The translations under genes and the position numbers were made by a program. A stretch of 64,000 nucleotides of DNA from Locusta migratoria. Its lineage: Eukaryota; Arthropoda; Insecta; Orthoptera; Acrididae. The DNA lies in assembly GCA_026315105.1 (NCBI GenBank), contig CM048750.1, positions 262,251,151 to 262,315,150 on the forward strand, in the 5' to 3' direction. Shown here piece after piece: positions 43,269 to 54,534 of the stretch (positions are counted from its first letter, which is position 1; each line of letters opens with the position of its first letter). A model generated the notes under the pieces. That model searched no databases, was not told where the DNA came from, and worked only from the letters and a program-made list of their open reading frames with translations.

Positions 43269-44811
43269 ATATACAGCAACTATCGGTTCTGTGTAAATTT
43301 ATTACACATACGGTGTAGAAATTGGCCAACAGCGTTTCCTCTTCCTGAGGAACCGAACTATAACATGTAGTTTTTTTTTTACGTTCTAATTGCATCATAT
43401 GAACCGAATTTATCGTCATATACGATTTTTTGGCACTTTCTCAGTATATCCTGCGATTGTGAAACTTTTGTACAAACATTAATTTCGGAACAATTTCACA
43501 CTTTACGTCTTTGCTTTAATGCTGTATTCTCCAATATTTACATATTTCATAGCATCAAAAAATCAAACAGGGCTGACTGAAACAGCAAATGTTAAAAATC
43601 GATTGTGAAAGTGATATATGCCATCAGATACATAACTGAAATATAGCTTCTTATCTTGTGAATACAGCAATCAGCCACTACCAAATTCTTTTGAGAACAC
43701 GAAGTATGCCATAACTTTTTCCAACTAAGGCATCTAACATTAGCAATAGGGTATCTAGCAAGAAAATTGGCATTTTTAGTAAGCCAAATACCTTATAGCA
43801 GAGTGAACTGCTCAAAAGTCAGCAACTATCGTTACAGGGTTGAATTTCACAATGTGCACCCACTGTGGCTATGTGACGTTCATATATGGAACTATACACA
43901 GGTTTGCAAATCCCTTTCAGTTGTTATACCTATATGTAAAGCAGATTACCTTTCAATTCTGCGTTTCAAGTTGCCAATATTAATTTCATAAATAAAAATT
44001 CGAACTGCAGTGAGGCAACTAATTTCTTGACCCCAATAGTTATTTTACACAATCATAAAATGAAACTTTTTGAACTTCCTGTCCACCAGTACTGCCTAAA
44101 GTAGCTCCTTTTTAAGAGCTACCAGTATTATAAAAGCCTGTTATTTATTTCATTGAATCCTATATGGTGATGACTAACAGTCTGTTCAGCAAGAGTAACT
44201 ATCTCTGAACACAAGTAGTACGAATACTTGTATTTCTTACAAATATAATATAATTGGGAATACAGTATTCGATCTTTTTATCCCTTTCATTGATTTATGT
44301 ATTTAAACGCTGAGAAGCTCTTCGCCATCGTGCTTCATGTACACAGCGATAGTCAAACAATACAGACGTGACTATCAATTGTGTATATATCCCGCAGTAG
44401 CTATTTAATACAAGATTTATCTCCTAACAACTCTCGTATTTATGTGACGCTTGCCACTACCATGGCGGCCGGGCGAAGGTTCAAATTATCCCGCGCCGTC
44501 AGGGAGGCTAGTTACTTTTACAAGGTCATTAGGACCAAGCAGCGGCGACTGAAGTACATTACCCAATGCTTCAATTCGTGACGTCAGTACTGTCGCTTTG
44601 ACTATCGACTTTTGCGAGTGCTTGTAATCGAACCCTGTGTCAGTTCCGTTGGGGTATTAAATACTTCAGTGTAGATCTTTAGATCGCTTATGTTTCTTAA
44701 ATGACCGGTTTCATTTGGCTGAATTTTTTAAATATAATTTTCTCCTACAGGGTGATAATTTCATTATTAATCGACATTTCGTCATGGGCTGTCCGTGACT
44801 GTACAGTTTAA
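43269..44811. other. Unassigned AT-rich stretch
   Basis: No coding or recognised repeat is seen. GACCGGTTTCATTTGGCTG near 44702 resembles on the minus strand the GAAACCGGT motif at 15100. Its meaning is unclear. Confidence 0.45.
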
Positions 44812-45414
44812 GTTAGGGTATATAATAATAATAAGCGGTCTTCTGTCATAATGATTGTTTGTTTTCTTTGTCCGATGCGTTTCGGACCTATAGCTCCACT
44901 TTCGAGGACTTTATTACTGTATTTTTGCGTTACATCTGCTTCAATTTTTTCACGTAACGGTAGAAGAACGACACAGTTGTTAGTTTTTGGCGAGAAAGTT
45001 ATCACAGGCGTTAATGCAGGGATCTTATAATAAACATACAGTTTAGTATAGTGAAGTGTTACCTGCTTTTGTCGAGATTAAATTATCTATTGCATTGGTG
45101 AGAGTATTAAACCTGTAGTTACAATCATCTGTTTTGATTAACAAAGTTGGTTAACAAAATAATATAATAAAATAAACAACATTTTAAGATGACAGAGAGT
45201 CAGTAATTTTTGTTTACATTAGGCATATTCGACTTAAACTTTCACAAACTTATTATCATACAAGATGATTCGAAAAAATCGCACTGACGTGTTTTACGGC
45301 GCACTTTAGATTTGAGGTTTTATAAGTTTTTGCAAATATTTTGGACCAAAATAATACTCTAGATAATAAAAAAATTATTAAGTGTGTCTGAAACCGTTTT
45401 AGGAAAACAAAATT

Positions 45415-45490
45415 AGATAGTGGCGGTTTCCGAACCACAGACCTGTAGCGTCATAGTCCAACGCCTTGCCCACTACGCTACAGCTATCAA
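45415..45490 (-). repeat. tRNA-like sequence inside the foldback element
   Basis: The minus strand reads TAGCGTAGTGGGCAAGGC (box A-like), then GTCTGTGGTTCGGAAACC (box B-like), at tRNA spacing. There is no complete cloverleaf, so it is a probable SINE head, not a tRNA gene. Confidence 0.4.
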
Positions 45491-45596
45491 TCAAATTATG
45501 AGTCCTTTAATCTCATACTATTGATGGCCGTTGTTAACTTATGCTAAAATGGCGTTTGTAGACATTATATTATCAATTATCGTACGAAGAACGATG

Positions 45597-45722
45597 TGTT
45601 TTTGTTAATTCTTCAGTGCGTCATTGCTTTGAAATGACAACGTGTAAGTTACAATCAGAAAATCATCAAATACGCAATGCAAGATCGCGTATGCCAGAGA
45701 AAGTTATGGGCGAGGAATGTCA
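45597..45722 (-). repeat. Dispersed repeat, inverted copy of 8882-9226
   Basis: On the minus strand it has CTCTGGCATACGCGATCTTG, GTTGTCATTTCAAAGCAATG and GAAGAATTAACAAAAACAC in the same order as 8882-9226, without the SINE insert. Confidence 0.65.
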
Positions 45723-46490
45723 GGTAACATCTCCGAATGGCTGGTTTTCGTTAATTCAATGGAGGCTGTCAAATATCCGTTATTTTTGCAAATATCTCTC
45801 AAACGATACGACATATGAAAAAATAAATAAATAAATAAGGGACCTAAGCTGTAGAGAATTTTCTCCTCTACAACTTCGGTTATTCAATTTTCGTGTTAGA
45901 TGAATAGTTAAGCCGTTATTTTCATTTAAATTTCGAGCTGTCAAAAGACGATCGCAAAGGCCCACTTTTAGTGTTTCTATCGTAACCTAAAGTGGAGCAA
46001 AATGTAAGCAAAAATTACCGCCTCTCTCTCATCTTAAAATGTTGTTTATTTTATTTTGTTAATCTACTTTGTTAATCAAAACAAATGATTGTAACTATAG
46101 CTTTAATATTCTGTAACTTTAACCTAATGAATTTCATGTATACGGTACCGGCACAAACATGCCACTTGCGAAAATGTGTTGTAGAAGGTGTGCAAATGCG
46201 GAAGTTATTTCACCAATGCAGGAGATAATTTCATCTCGACAAATGTATGTAACGCTTCACAATAATTTACTGTAAGTTTATTATAAGATCCTTGCATTAA
46301 CACCTGCGGCGAAAACTAACAACTGTGTCGTTCTTCTACCGTTACGTGAAAAACTGAAGCAGATGTAACACAAAAAATACCGTTATAAAGTCCTCGAAAA
46401 TGGAGCTATAGCTCTGAAACGCGTCGGTGAATAAAAACAATAAATTATTGTGACTGGAGACGGCTTATTATTATTATAATATACCATAAC

Positions 46491-47525
46491 CTAGGGTGAT
46501 AATTACTGTACTTAAATGACAACTCCATAAAGCGTTCTCTGCCCCACCACCACAATACAATAATAATAATAATAATAATAATAATATATTCAGCTTGGTG
46601 GTATGAAATATTTACTTAAAAATATCGTATATCGATTTCAATCAATGGTTCGATTCCTTAGGACTCATATACATTACATAAATTTTTTTTCTGCTGTCAA
46701 GATACATAAAAAATAAATGACAACGCCTTTCAAGCGTGTGTTACAAGCTTAAGCACAAAAACTAAAGGAAAAGCATCTCAGTAATGATCGCGCCTATCGC
46801 CTGATATGCAGACCGTTCCATATTTGTTAAACTCGCGACCGAATGTAGTTACTTCACTTTAATCGCGGATACCTGCTCGATAGAATTGTGAAGTTCTTGT
46901 CAGTCAACGAGATATCACCAAGACTGAGCATGGCGGCTTCTGCACAATAGGCGATCGCGGACCTGTCCTCCTAAGAACTGCAAGCATCTGATGCAACTGC
47001 CGAACTGAGAGCGGCCACGTCGCTCACGCCCGTTTTGTTAACGCGAGTTTTGCATCGCTGATTCTTCCGCCGTCAAAACTAGTGACGTGTTACCAACCTG
47101 ACCCAGTTTACAGTTAGAGTTTATTCTGGCTCGGTTTCACGACTCCTAGGGTGGCGGCCTGTCTTGGCGGTAAGTTGTCAAAGACGGCGGGAACAGAAGT
47201 GTCCTTCCGCGAAGACGTTGGCTCTCCGGGCTTGAACTTAACGGCTCCGGTAGCCTTTGTGGCTGATCGCCGTCTTGCGAATTTAATATACTAATTAATA
47301 CAGGCCATGGGAAATTATTTCTCTTCCTCGAAGCGATGGTCCTCTGGTCAGGCAAGCAAACGGTAATTATAGATTGTCGGGGAAAATTAGTTTTATATGA
47401 TTTTATTGGCGATTAATTTTGCCAACTTCTTGAATATTAATCGGAACTCTTTTTGTAATACTTAAAACGAATCGTCATTTTCTCATAGTAAATGGCGGTG
47501 GTCCGCAGCAGTGGTAAATATTATC
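46491..47525. other. Unassigned; (AAT)n at 46558-46585
   Basis: Apart from the trinucleotide microsatellite and mixed-composition sequence at 46990-47250, nothing is recognised. No exon is called. Confidence 0.45.
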
Positions 47526-47942
47526 ATATATACATCGCAAATCGCGAAATTTTCCGTCATATGCTGCTCTTCTAATGGTAGACAATTGATCTGCAACACA
47601 TGAAAATTTGTGCCGGCCCGAGACTCGAACCCGGGTCTCTCGCTTTTCGCAATGGCATGACAGTCTTAAGGTGGTAATATGGTGTCTCTCCCTCTCGCGG
47701 GACGTACACTGTAATGTGTACGAGTATTTGAGGGATAGAGACAAGTGTAACATATGGAAGTATGGATCTGACCGGGGAGCGTACACGGGTGGCCGCGTGG
47801 TTTAAGGCGACCGTTCGCGAAAAGCGGGATACACAGGTTCGAGTCCCGGTCCGGCACAAATTTTCATCTGCTACAGATGAATTGATCATCTTTAGAAGAG
47901 CAGCAGATGTCGGAAAATTTCGCTATTTGCGATGTATATATG
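47526..47942. mobile_element. SINE-F inverted pair (head to head)
   Basis: The right copy (plus, about 47789-47942) has box A GGCCGCGTGGTTTAAGGCG, box B GGTTCGAGTCCCGGTCCGGC and the body ACAAATTTTCATCTGC. The left copy (minus, 47526-about 47680) has GGGTTCGAGTCTCGGGCCGG and the same body. The arms 47526-47650 and 47817-47942 are inverted repeats of about 125 bp. The SINE tails point outward. Confidence 0.8.
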
Positions 47943-48076
47943 GTTCAAAAATGTTAAGAGCAGGCAGGTTTCAGAATTCCCTTAAGCTGACTGGAATACA
48001 GGTGTGTCTTAGCGGCAAATACGTAAATCTATTTAATACGTGGTGCATGATGTGACAGGTTTTTACCCATCGCACT

Positions 48077-48694
48077 ATACAGGGTGTTACAAAAAGGTAC
48101 GGCCAAACTTTCAGGAAACATTCCTCACACATAAAGAAAGAAAATATGTTATGTGGACATGTGTCCGGAAACATATAATTTCCATGTTAGAGCTCAATTT
48201 ATTACTTCTCTTCAAATCACATTAATTATAGAATGGAAACACAGAGCAACAGTACGTACCAGCATGACTTCAAATCCTTACATCAAATGGGAATCTGCCA
48301 ACTCCACATTTGTAAATATTGCAGTGACTGCAAAACCACGTTCGTGATGTACACTAACCAGTTGATGCTACGTGCTGATGTGCTTGATGCTAGTACTGTA
48401 GAGCAATGAGTCGCATGTCAACACAAGCACTGAAGTCAACATTACCTTCCTTCAATTGGGCCAACTGGCGGTGAATCGAGGAAGTACAGTACATACTAAC
48501 GAAACAATTGGGTATTTTAACACTTGTCTGCACGAATTATTTCAATTTACATTTAAAGAGGAATACTAAAATGAGCTCTGACATGGAAATTAAGCGTTTC
48601 CGGACACATGTCCACACAACGTATTTTCTTTCTTTGTGTGTGAGAAATGTTTCCTGAAAGTTTGGCCGTACCTTTTTGTAACACCTTGTATATG
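48077..48694. mobile_element. Non-autonomous derivative of the 12158-13246 transposon
   Basis: The ends TACAGGGTGTTACAAAAAGG (left) and the matching minus-strand end at 48692 have about 100-bp inverted repeats identical in layout to the 12-kb element. TA dinucleotides flank both. The inner parts match at both sides (ATGACTTCAAATCC and GTCAACATTACCTTCCTTC), but the transposase region is gone, leaving about 615 bp. Confidence 0.9.
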
Positions 48695-49599
48695 ATCTCA
48701 TACTTATTGAATGATTCGTTGTACAATTGTATAATTTTGCAGTTATATTTTCATTTGTATGAGTGCTGTAAGTGGGTAAAATCCGTTGCGAATAGACTTA
48801 GTTGTAAAGAAGTAATAGTTTAAACATTAAAACCTGATTCGCGATGAGGTGCTTTTCCATAAATGTTACTGTTTATATCATTATATCTCATGAACTACGT
48901 GACGTATTGCGATACAGTTTCGAAATTAGATTCAACTGTATGAGTTTATACTATCTGTAAAATTTCCTGCGACTACAAATTATAGTGCAGTAATTATAAA
49001 GTGTAATGTCATACCGAATGCCGTACTTTTGCTCCCTGAACAGCGGAAAAGTAATAAGCGAGAAACTTTTTTTCCTCGTTGTTTTGATATGCTTGCCAGC
49101 GAGAAAACATTAAATAAAGTTTGAAATTATTTTTTAAGTATACTGCATTTCGCTAAGTACTGACATTTTCATACAGTTTATTAATAAAGTCTCGTCGCAT
49201 TATATGTCAATTTCTTGCAATTGTTATTGAAGATGACGTTATATCTCCTGAACCATTGTCATATGAGGTTCTTATCCCTAAAGCGACTGCTATCTCACGT
49301 AAGAAATATTTATAAGAAATTTGGTTGAAATCTATCGAGTGGTTTAGAAGGAAATGTGCAACATTGACGCTGCAGTTTTTCTCGCATCTCATATTTTATG
49401 ACGTCATATCCTTTGAACTGTGTGTACTGCTTGCTCGTTACACTTACGGCGACCGTCCTCATGGATTGAAGCTTACGTGTGAAAAATTTCATAAAGATTT
49501 GGACAAAACTGTAGATTTGTATGCAATACGTACACACAAACAGGGACTTACTGTTTTACATATAAAGCTTTAGGGCGACGGGGAGGCGCGGGGAGGGGG
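48695..49599. other. Unassigned AT-rich stretch
   Basis: A recurring phrase of the type TGACGT(T/C)ATAT-CTCCTGAAC occurs (about 48882, 49228 and 49399, also near 52980), perhaps part of an old repeat. No coding is recognised. Confidence 0.4.
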
Positions 49600-50735
49600 A
49601 GGGGCGGGACCCCTCTAGATCGTGTGGGTATGTTTGGGGGATGCGGGGCGGGACCCCACTAGGTCGTGTATTAACGCTTGGGGGTAGGAGGGGGGCGGGA
49701 CCCCACTAGATCGTGTGGGTATGGTTGGGGGATGGGGGGGGGGCGGGACCCCACTAGGTCGTGTATTAACGCTTGGGGGTAGGAGGGGGGGCAGGACCCC
49801 ACTAGATCGTGTGGGTATGGTTGGGGGATGGGGGGCGGGACCCCACTAGGTCGTGTATTAACGCTTGGGGGTAGGAGGGGGGGCGGGACCCCACTAGATC
49901 GTGTGGGTATGGTTGGGGGATGGGGGGCGGGACCCCACTAGGTCGTGTATTAACGCTTGGGGGTAGGAGGGGGGCGGGACCCCACTAGATCGTGTGGGTA
50001 TGGTTGGGGGATGGGGGGGTGGGACCCCACTAGGTCGTGTGGGTATGGTTGGGGGATGGGGGGCGGGACCCCACTAGGTCGTGTATTAACGCTTGGGGGT
50101 AGGAGGGGGGGCGGGACCCCACTAGATCGTGTGGGTATGGTTGGGGGATGGGGGGCGGGACCCCACTAGGTCGTGTATGAACGCTTGGGGGTAGGAGGGG
50201 GGCGGGACCCCACTAGATCGTGTGGGTATGGTTGGGGGATGGGGGCGGGACCCCACTAGGTCGTGTATTAACGCTTGGGGGTAGGAGGGGGGGCGGGACC
50301 CCACTAGATTGTGTGGGTATGGTTGGGGGATGGGGGGCAGGACCCCACTAGGTCGTGTATTAACGCTTGGGGGTAGGAGGGGGGCGGGACCCCACTAGAT
50401 CGTGTGGGTATGGTTGGGGGATGGGGAGCAGGACCCCACTAGGTCGTGTATTAACGCTTGGGCGTAGGAGGGGGGCGGGACCCCACTAGATCGTGCGGGT
50501 ATGATTGGGGGATGGGGGGGCGGGACCCCACTAGGTCGTGTATTAACGCTTGGGGGTAGGAGGGGGGGCGGGACCGCACTAGATCCTGTGGGTATGGTTG
50601 GGGGTTGGAGGGAGACCCCACTCGATCGTGTATTAACGCTTGGGGTGGGGGGTGGGTGGGGCGGGACGCGGGACCCCACTAGATCGTGTGTGTAGTGGTG
50701 GGGTAGACCCCACTAGATCGTGTATTAACGCGTGG
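49600..50735 (+). repeat. G-rich minisatellite with two-part unit, about 92 bp
   Basis: The dimeric unit consists of GGGACCCCACTAGATCGTG + TGGGTATGGTTGGGGGATGG (about 45 bp) and GGGACCCCACTAGGTCGTG + TATTAACGCTTGGGGGTAGG (about 47 bp). The TATTAACGC landmark occurs 12 times from 49669 to 50721, spaced 90-94 bp. The exception is one gap of 134 bp, where an extra first half-unit is present (about 49985-50040). Open frames rich in Pro/Ser on minus are artefacts. Confidence 0.95.
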
Positions 50736-51229
50736 AGTCGCGGTGATGTTGCGTGGTGTGACTAGTCGCGCGTTGCAGCAGGTGCAGCGTTGTGCGGGTT
50801 GCCTACGCGGCTCCCCTCGCCGAGTCGAGAGCTTTCCCCGTGCGGTGGCGGAGGCGGCAGCTACAAGTGAGCGCGCCTGCGTGTTTTAAATTGGCGCGGC
50901 CGTCATTAGCCGGGCTGGCCGAGTGCGAGGAAGGAAGGAAGGAAGGAAACCTGCAGGGTGGGGAGGGGAGGGAGGGGGAGCGGGAAAAAACCCGGGGGAA
51001 GCAGCGGCGCGGCCCCACAAAGCGACACGGCTACCGGGGGGAGGGAGCAGTTCTCCACTGCGTTCTGCCGCCTGCGCTGCCGTATGTCTGTATGTGTGCG
51101 TGGTGTGTCAGGAAAGTTCGGTCACGGTGCCATGTCTATGTGCATGAGCATGGGTCTTCAGACACTTGACGAGGATCGATACACAGCATACAGTTCATAT
51201 GGCAGCCAGTGTAAACAGAGCCCGCTTCC
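50736..51229. other. GC-rich unassigned block with (GGAA)n
   Basis: CpG-rich sequence with a GGAA tetranucleotide run at 50930-50948. No exon is recognised. Confidence 0.4.
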
Positions 51230-51378
51230 TTAGTCCAGTGGACACCGTTATGGAATGCCACACAGGGGGCCCGGGTTCAATTCCCGGTCGGATCGGAGAT
51301 TTTCTCCACTCGGGGACTGGGTGCTGTGTTGTCTTCATTGTCATCGACACGCAAGCCCCCAAGTGGCTTGCCATTCTA
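51230..51378 (+). mobile_element. SINE-G, tRNA-derived, 3' truncated
   Basis: Box A-like TTAGTCCAGTGGACACCG and box B CCCGGGTTCAATTCCCGG are followed by GGAGATTTTCTCCACTCGG and GACTGGGTGCTGTGTTGTC. I recall this body as a dispersed insect SINE. It stops where NLR-5 begins. Confidence 0.7.
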
Positions 51379-51379
51379 C

Positions 51380-52198
51380 ATTCACAAGGATGCTGAGCTA
51401 GTACTTTTCGCTGATGATACAAGTATAGATATCACACCTGACAAATAGGAATCAACTGATGAAATTGTAAATGATATCTTCCAGAAAGTTATCACGTGGT
51501 TCTCTACAAATGGACTCTCATTAAACTTTGATTAAACCCAGTTTCATACAGTAAATGGCATGACACCATTAATAAATTTAGATTTTGAACCTAAATCTGT
51601 AGCTAAGGTAGAATATTCAAATTTTTAGGTGTTTGCATTGACGAGGGACTGAATTGGAAAAAACATATTGAAGATCTCCTGAAACGTTTGAGTTCAACTA
51701 CTTATGCTATCTGAGTCATTGCAAAATTTGGTGATATACATCTCAGTAAATTAGCTTACTACGCCTATTTTCATTCACTGCTTTCATATTTATTGCACAA
51801 ATTGCTGGAGCCCACCCAAGAGCATCCTGCAGACATTTAGTTAGGGATCTAGGTATCCTCACTGTAGCTTCACAATATATATATTCACTCACGAAATTTG
51901 TTATTAACAATCCGAACCAATTCAAAAGTAATAGCAGTGTGCATAGCTACAACACTAGGAGAAAGGATGATATTCACTATTCAAGATTAAATCTAACTTT
52001 GGCTCAGAAAGTGGTGAATTATGCTGCCACAAAAGTCTTTGGTCACTTACCAAGTAGCATCAAAAGTCTGACAGATAGCCAACTAGTATTTAAAAAGAAA
52101 TTAAAGGAATTTCTGAATGGCAACTCCTTCTACAATGTAGATGAATTTTTAGACAAAACTTAAAAGAAAAATAAAATAAAATAAAAATAAATAAATAA
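51380..52198 (+). mobile_element. NLR-5 non-LTR retrotransposon 3' portion
   Basis: Broken frames give LVLFADDTSIDIT (catalytic FADD box), WFSTNGLSLN, FLGVCIDEGLNWKKHIEDL and RDLGILTVASQYIYSLTKF. The last frame (51939-52163) gives HSYNTRRKDDIHYSRLNL and FGHLPSSIKSLTDSQLVF. This is the end of a jockey/CR1-type reverse transcriptase. The tail is A-rich (AAATAAATAAATAAAA at 52178-52198). Several in-frame stops make it a pseudogene. Confidence 0.8.
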
Positions 52199-52202
52199 AA
52201 CC

Positions 52203-52398
52203 TTCAAATGTTTGTAGTATAGCTTATGGGACTTAACTGTGGGGTCATCAGTCCCTAAACTTACAAACTTCTTATGAACTAACTTATACTGAAAACAACA
52301 CAAACATCCATGCCCGCTGGAGGATTCGAACCTCCGACGCGGGAGACCGCGCGATCTGCTACGTGTCGCTCCAGACCGCTCGGCTATTCCTGCGCGGC
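52203..52398 (-). mobile_element. SINE-A, variant head
   Basis: The minus strand starts GCCGCGCAGGAATAGCCGAG with GGAGGTTCGAATCC as box B and a SINE-A body. It abuts the A-rich tail of NLR-5. Confidence 0.85.
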
Positions 52399-52409
52399 GT
52401 CACAGCGTA

Positions 52410-52640
52410 ATGGAAGAATGTGTAAACATCAGGTTCTGCTGCAAATTGCGGAAGACTGCAACGGAGACACGTGGAATATTGCAGCAAGTGTAAAAAGAAA
52501 AGCAGCGAGCAGATAATGTGACGGGACTCTCACACACCAGGCTTTTAATATGACCCCAAAGGAGGAAATCCACGCAGGTTAAGTGAGGTGAAGTGGTCCG
52601 CCCCGTCCTATCCACTGCTGGCCGTAGAATGTGTGAAGGT
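52410..52640 (-). pseudogene. Transposase C-terminal scrap, Tc1/mariner superfamily
   Basis: The minus strand has WIGRGG in one frame, then SPHLTCVDFLLWGHIKSLVC in another, matching in position the WIGRGGP and SPDLNPLEFHLWGHLKALVY blocks at 12363-12884. The third acidic residue appears as the Asp of VDF. It is strongly degraded and frame-shifted. Confidence 0.55.
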
Positions 52641-53397
52641 GATTCCTGACCTTTAGACTGACGTGTACTGGGGTTCTGTAGTGCTGGAACTACATTCGTC
52701 AGCGACCAGATAGTGGAACATCGTCCCGACGATCAGGTAACACCTCCTGTAGGAATATTTCGTATGTCCGACCGCACTCTTCCGCGCTCTCTACCGACTC
52801 AAAGACGTCATTACCGATCACACATTCCTATACGAAAGCTGCTTATTTCGGTCCACTCTAACTGCCGTTTCATTTCTGACGTATATTTTAAGACGACCTA
52901 TTTAACGAAAAATAGTGGGACTTTCGTGTGTGTATATTTTAGACTGTGCTGCAGTGTTATGTGAGTGTCATTGTTCATGAAGTCATATCTCCAGAAATGT
53001 GTGTCGTAGGTAGTTCGTACGCCCTCTCCCCCATCGTAGCAATATCTGTCCGGTAGTAAAGGTACGTTTAAATGGGCCTTAAAAGTTGTGCATTGCCGAC
53101 AATGTATCCCGAAAATGTTGTGGGGCAATATTGTAGGTACATATATTGCAACCACACGAACGACAACATACCGGCAATGTATGCGGCAAAAACTTTCCGG
53201 GCCGGAAGACTTAGCAGAGGGCTACACATTTTCACGCAAAATGGACGAGTGCGGGGTTCTAGGAGTGAGTGCGGTCTCCTACATTTACGCGAGACAAGTA
53301 ATAACGTCATTCGGCACAAAAACAAGAGAAAATATCTTTCTTGGCGTTTTTGTCATACATACGGCTTTCTACGTCCCACAACTCACGATGCAGATGT
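52641..53397. other. Unassigned stretch
   Basis: No recognised coding or repeat. An open frame running into NLR-1 from 53088 is fortuitous upstream of 53398. Confidence 0.45.
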
Positions 53398-54248
53398 ATG
53401 TAAGAGTAAGTTGTAATTTGCGGCTGTTTGCTGATGATGCTGTTGTGTATGGGAGGGTGTCGTCTGTAACTGACTGTAATAGCATACAGGTTGACTTAGA
53501 CAAAATTTCTCGTTGGTGCGAAGAATGGCCGCTAGCTCTCAATGTAGAAAAATGTAAGGTGATGCGCATGAGTAGAAAAAACAATCCTATAATGTTTGAA
53601 TACAGCATCAGTAGTGAGCTTCTTGATGCGGTCGCGTCGTTCAAATATCTAGGCGTAACATTGCAGAGCGATATGAAATGGAACGAGCATGTAAGGACAG
53701 TTGTAAGGCGGACAGCCGACTTCGGTTTATTGGGAGAATTTTGGGAAGATGTACTTCACCTGTAAAGGAGACCGCGTATAAAACGCTTGTACGACCACGT
53801 CTTGAGTATTGCTCAAGTATTTGGGACCCGCAGCAGATCGGATTGAAGGAAGACATAGAGGCGGTTCAGAGGCGAGCAGCTAGATTTGTTACCGATAGGT
53901 TCGACCAATGCGCGAGTGTTACGGAAATGCTCCGGCAACTCAATTGGGGATCGCTGGAAGAAAGACGACGTTCTTTTCGTGAATTTCTGTTAAGTAAATT
54001 TAGAGGGCCGGAATTTGAAGCTGAGTGTAGTACGATCCTGCTGCCGCCTACTTACATTTCGCGTAAAGATCACAAAGACAAGATAAGAGAAATTAGGGCC
54101 CGTACGGAGGCATATAGGCATTCTTTTTTTCGTCGTTCAATTTGGGAGTGGAATAGGAAAGGAAATGCCTAGTAGTGGTACAGTGTACCCTCCGCCACGC
54201 ACCTTACGGTGAATTGCGGAGTATGTGTGTAGATGTAGATGTAGATAT
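53398..54248 (+). mobile_element. NLR-1 3' half
   Basis: This copy starts just before the FADD box and runs to the CCTAGTAGTGGTACAGTGTA 3' UTR and a (TGTAGA)n tail at 54228-54246. It is the best preserved NLR-1 C-terminal region in the window. Confidence 0.9.
53405..54172 (+). pseudogene. NLR-1 reverse transcriptase C-terminal half, one frameshift
   Basis: The first frame (to 53765) gives RLFADDAVVYGRVSS, then DLDKISRWCEEWPLALNVEK and FKYLGVTLQSDMKWNEHV. The second (53678-54172) gives RLRFIGRILGRCTSPVKE, EDIEAVQRRAARFVTDRF and RRSIWEWNRKGNA. Compared with 8287-8310, four bases (GAGT) are missing after GTTGT near 53705. This alone explains the frame change. Confidence 0.85.
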
Positions 54249-54534
54249 TGCATTAATAAATAAAATGGTTTGTCATTAGACCACTTCTCCATTGCTGACA
54301 GAACAAAATATTTGGCGGCAACAACTGTAAATAATTCTACCTTCAAAACAAACATTGTAAGCGTGCAAACTTTCGGATGAACAAAAGCAAAACAATACTG
54401 TTTTCGCTCAGACAGGTAACTGCAGCGCTGTCGCCGAGACAAGCACGAAACAAAGGTGAGAGCGAGAGGAAAACATTTACAAACAAGGACAGAGATAGGT
54501 ATTGCCCTGCAATACGAGATGTTCTCTAACCTTC

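Larger units (their letters stand above)
44812..46490. mobile_element. Foldback-type element with 400-490 bp arms
   Basis: The outer ends GTTAGGGTATATAATAATAA and, inverted, GTTATGGTATATTATAATAA start long inverted arms (44812-45220 and 46001-46490; the right arm has an insertion). Arm landmarks are CTTCTACCGTTACGTGAAAA, ATTATAAGATCC and AACATTTTAAGATGA. Near each outer end, a GGAGCTATAG(C/G)TC hairpin precedes GAAACGC (46391-46427 and, on minus, 44872-44909), a ribozyme-like arrangement. The centre holds a tRNA-like sequence and a dispersed repeat. No protein is coded. Confidence 0.75.

Noticed and set aside
46990..47360. Possible LTR or promoter sequence
   Set aside because: No direct repeat partner, primer-binding site or polypurine tract was found in the window.
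49957..50695. Gly- or Pro/Ser-rich open frames in the G-rich array
   Set aside because: The unit length varies between 90 and 94, so the frame is not kept. Translation of a minisatellite.
49600..50735. CRISPR-like regular repeats
   Set aside because: Units are contiguous tandem repeats with no variable spacers, in eukaryotic repeat DNA.
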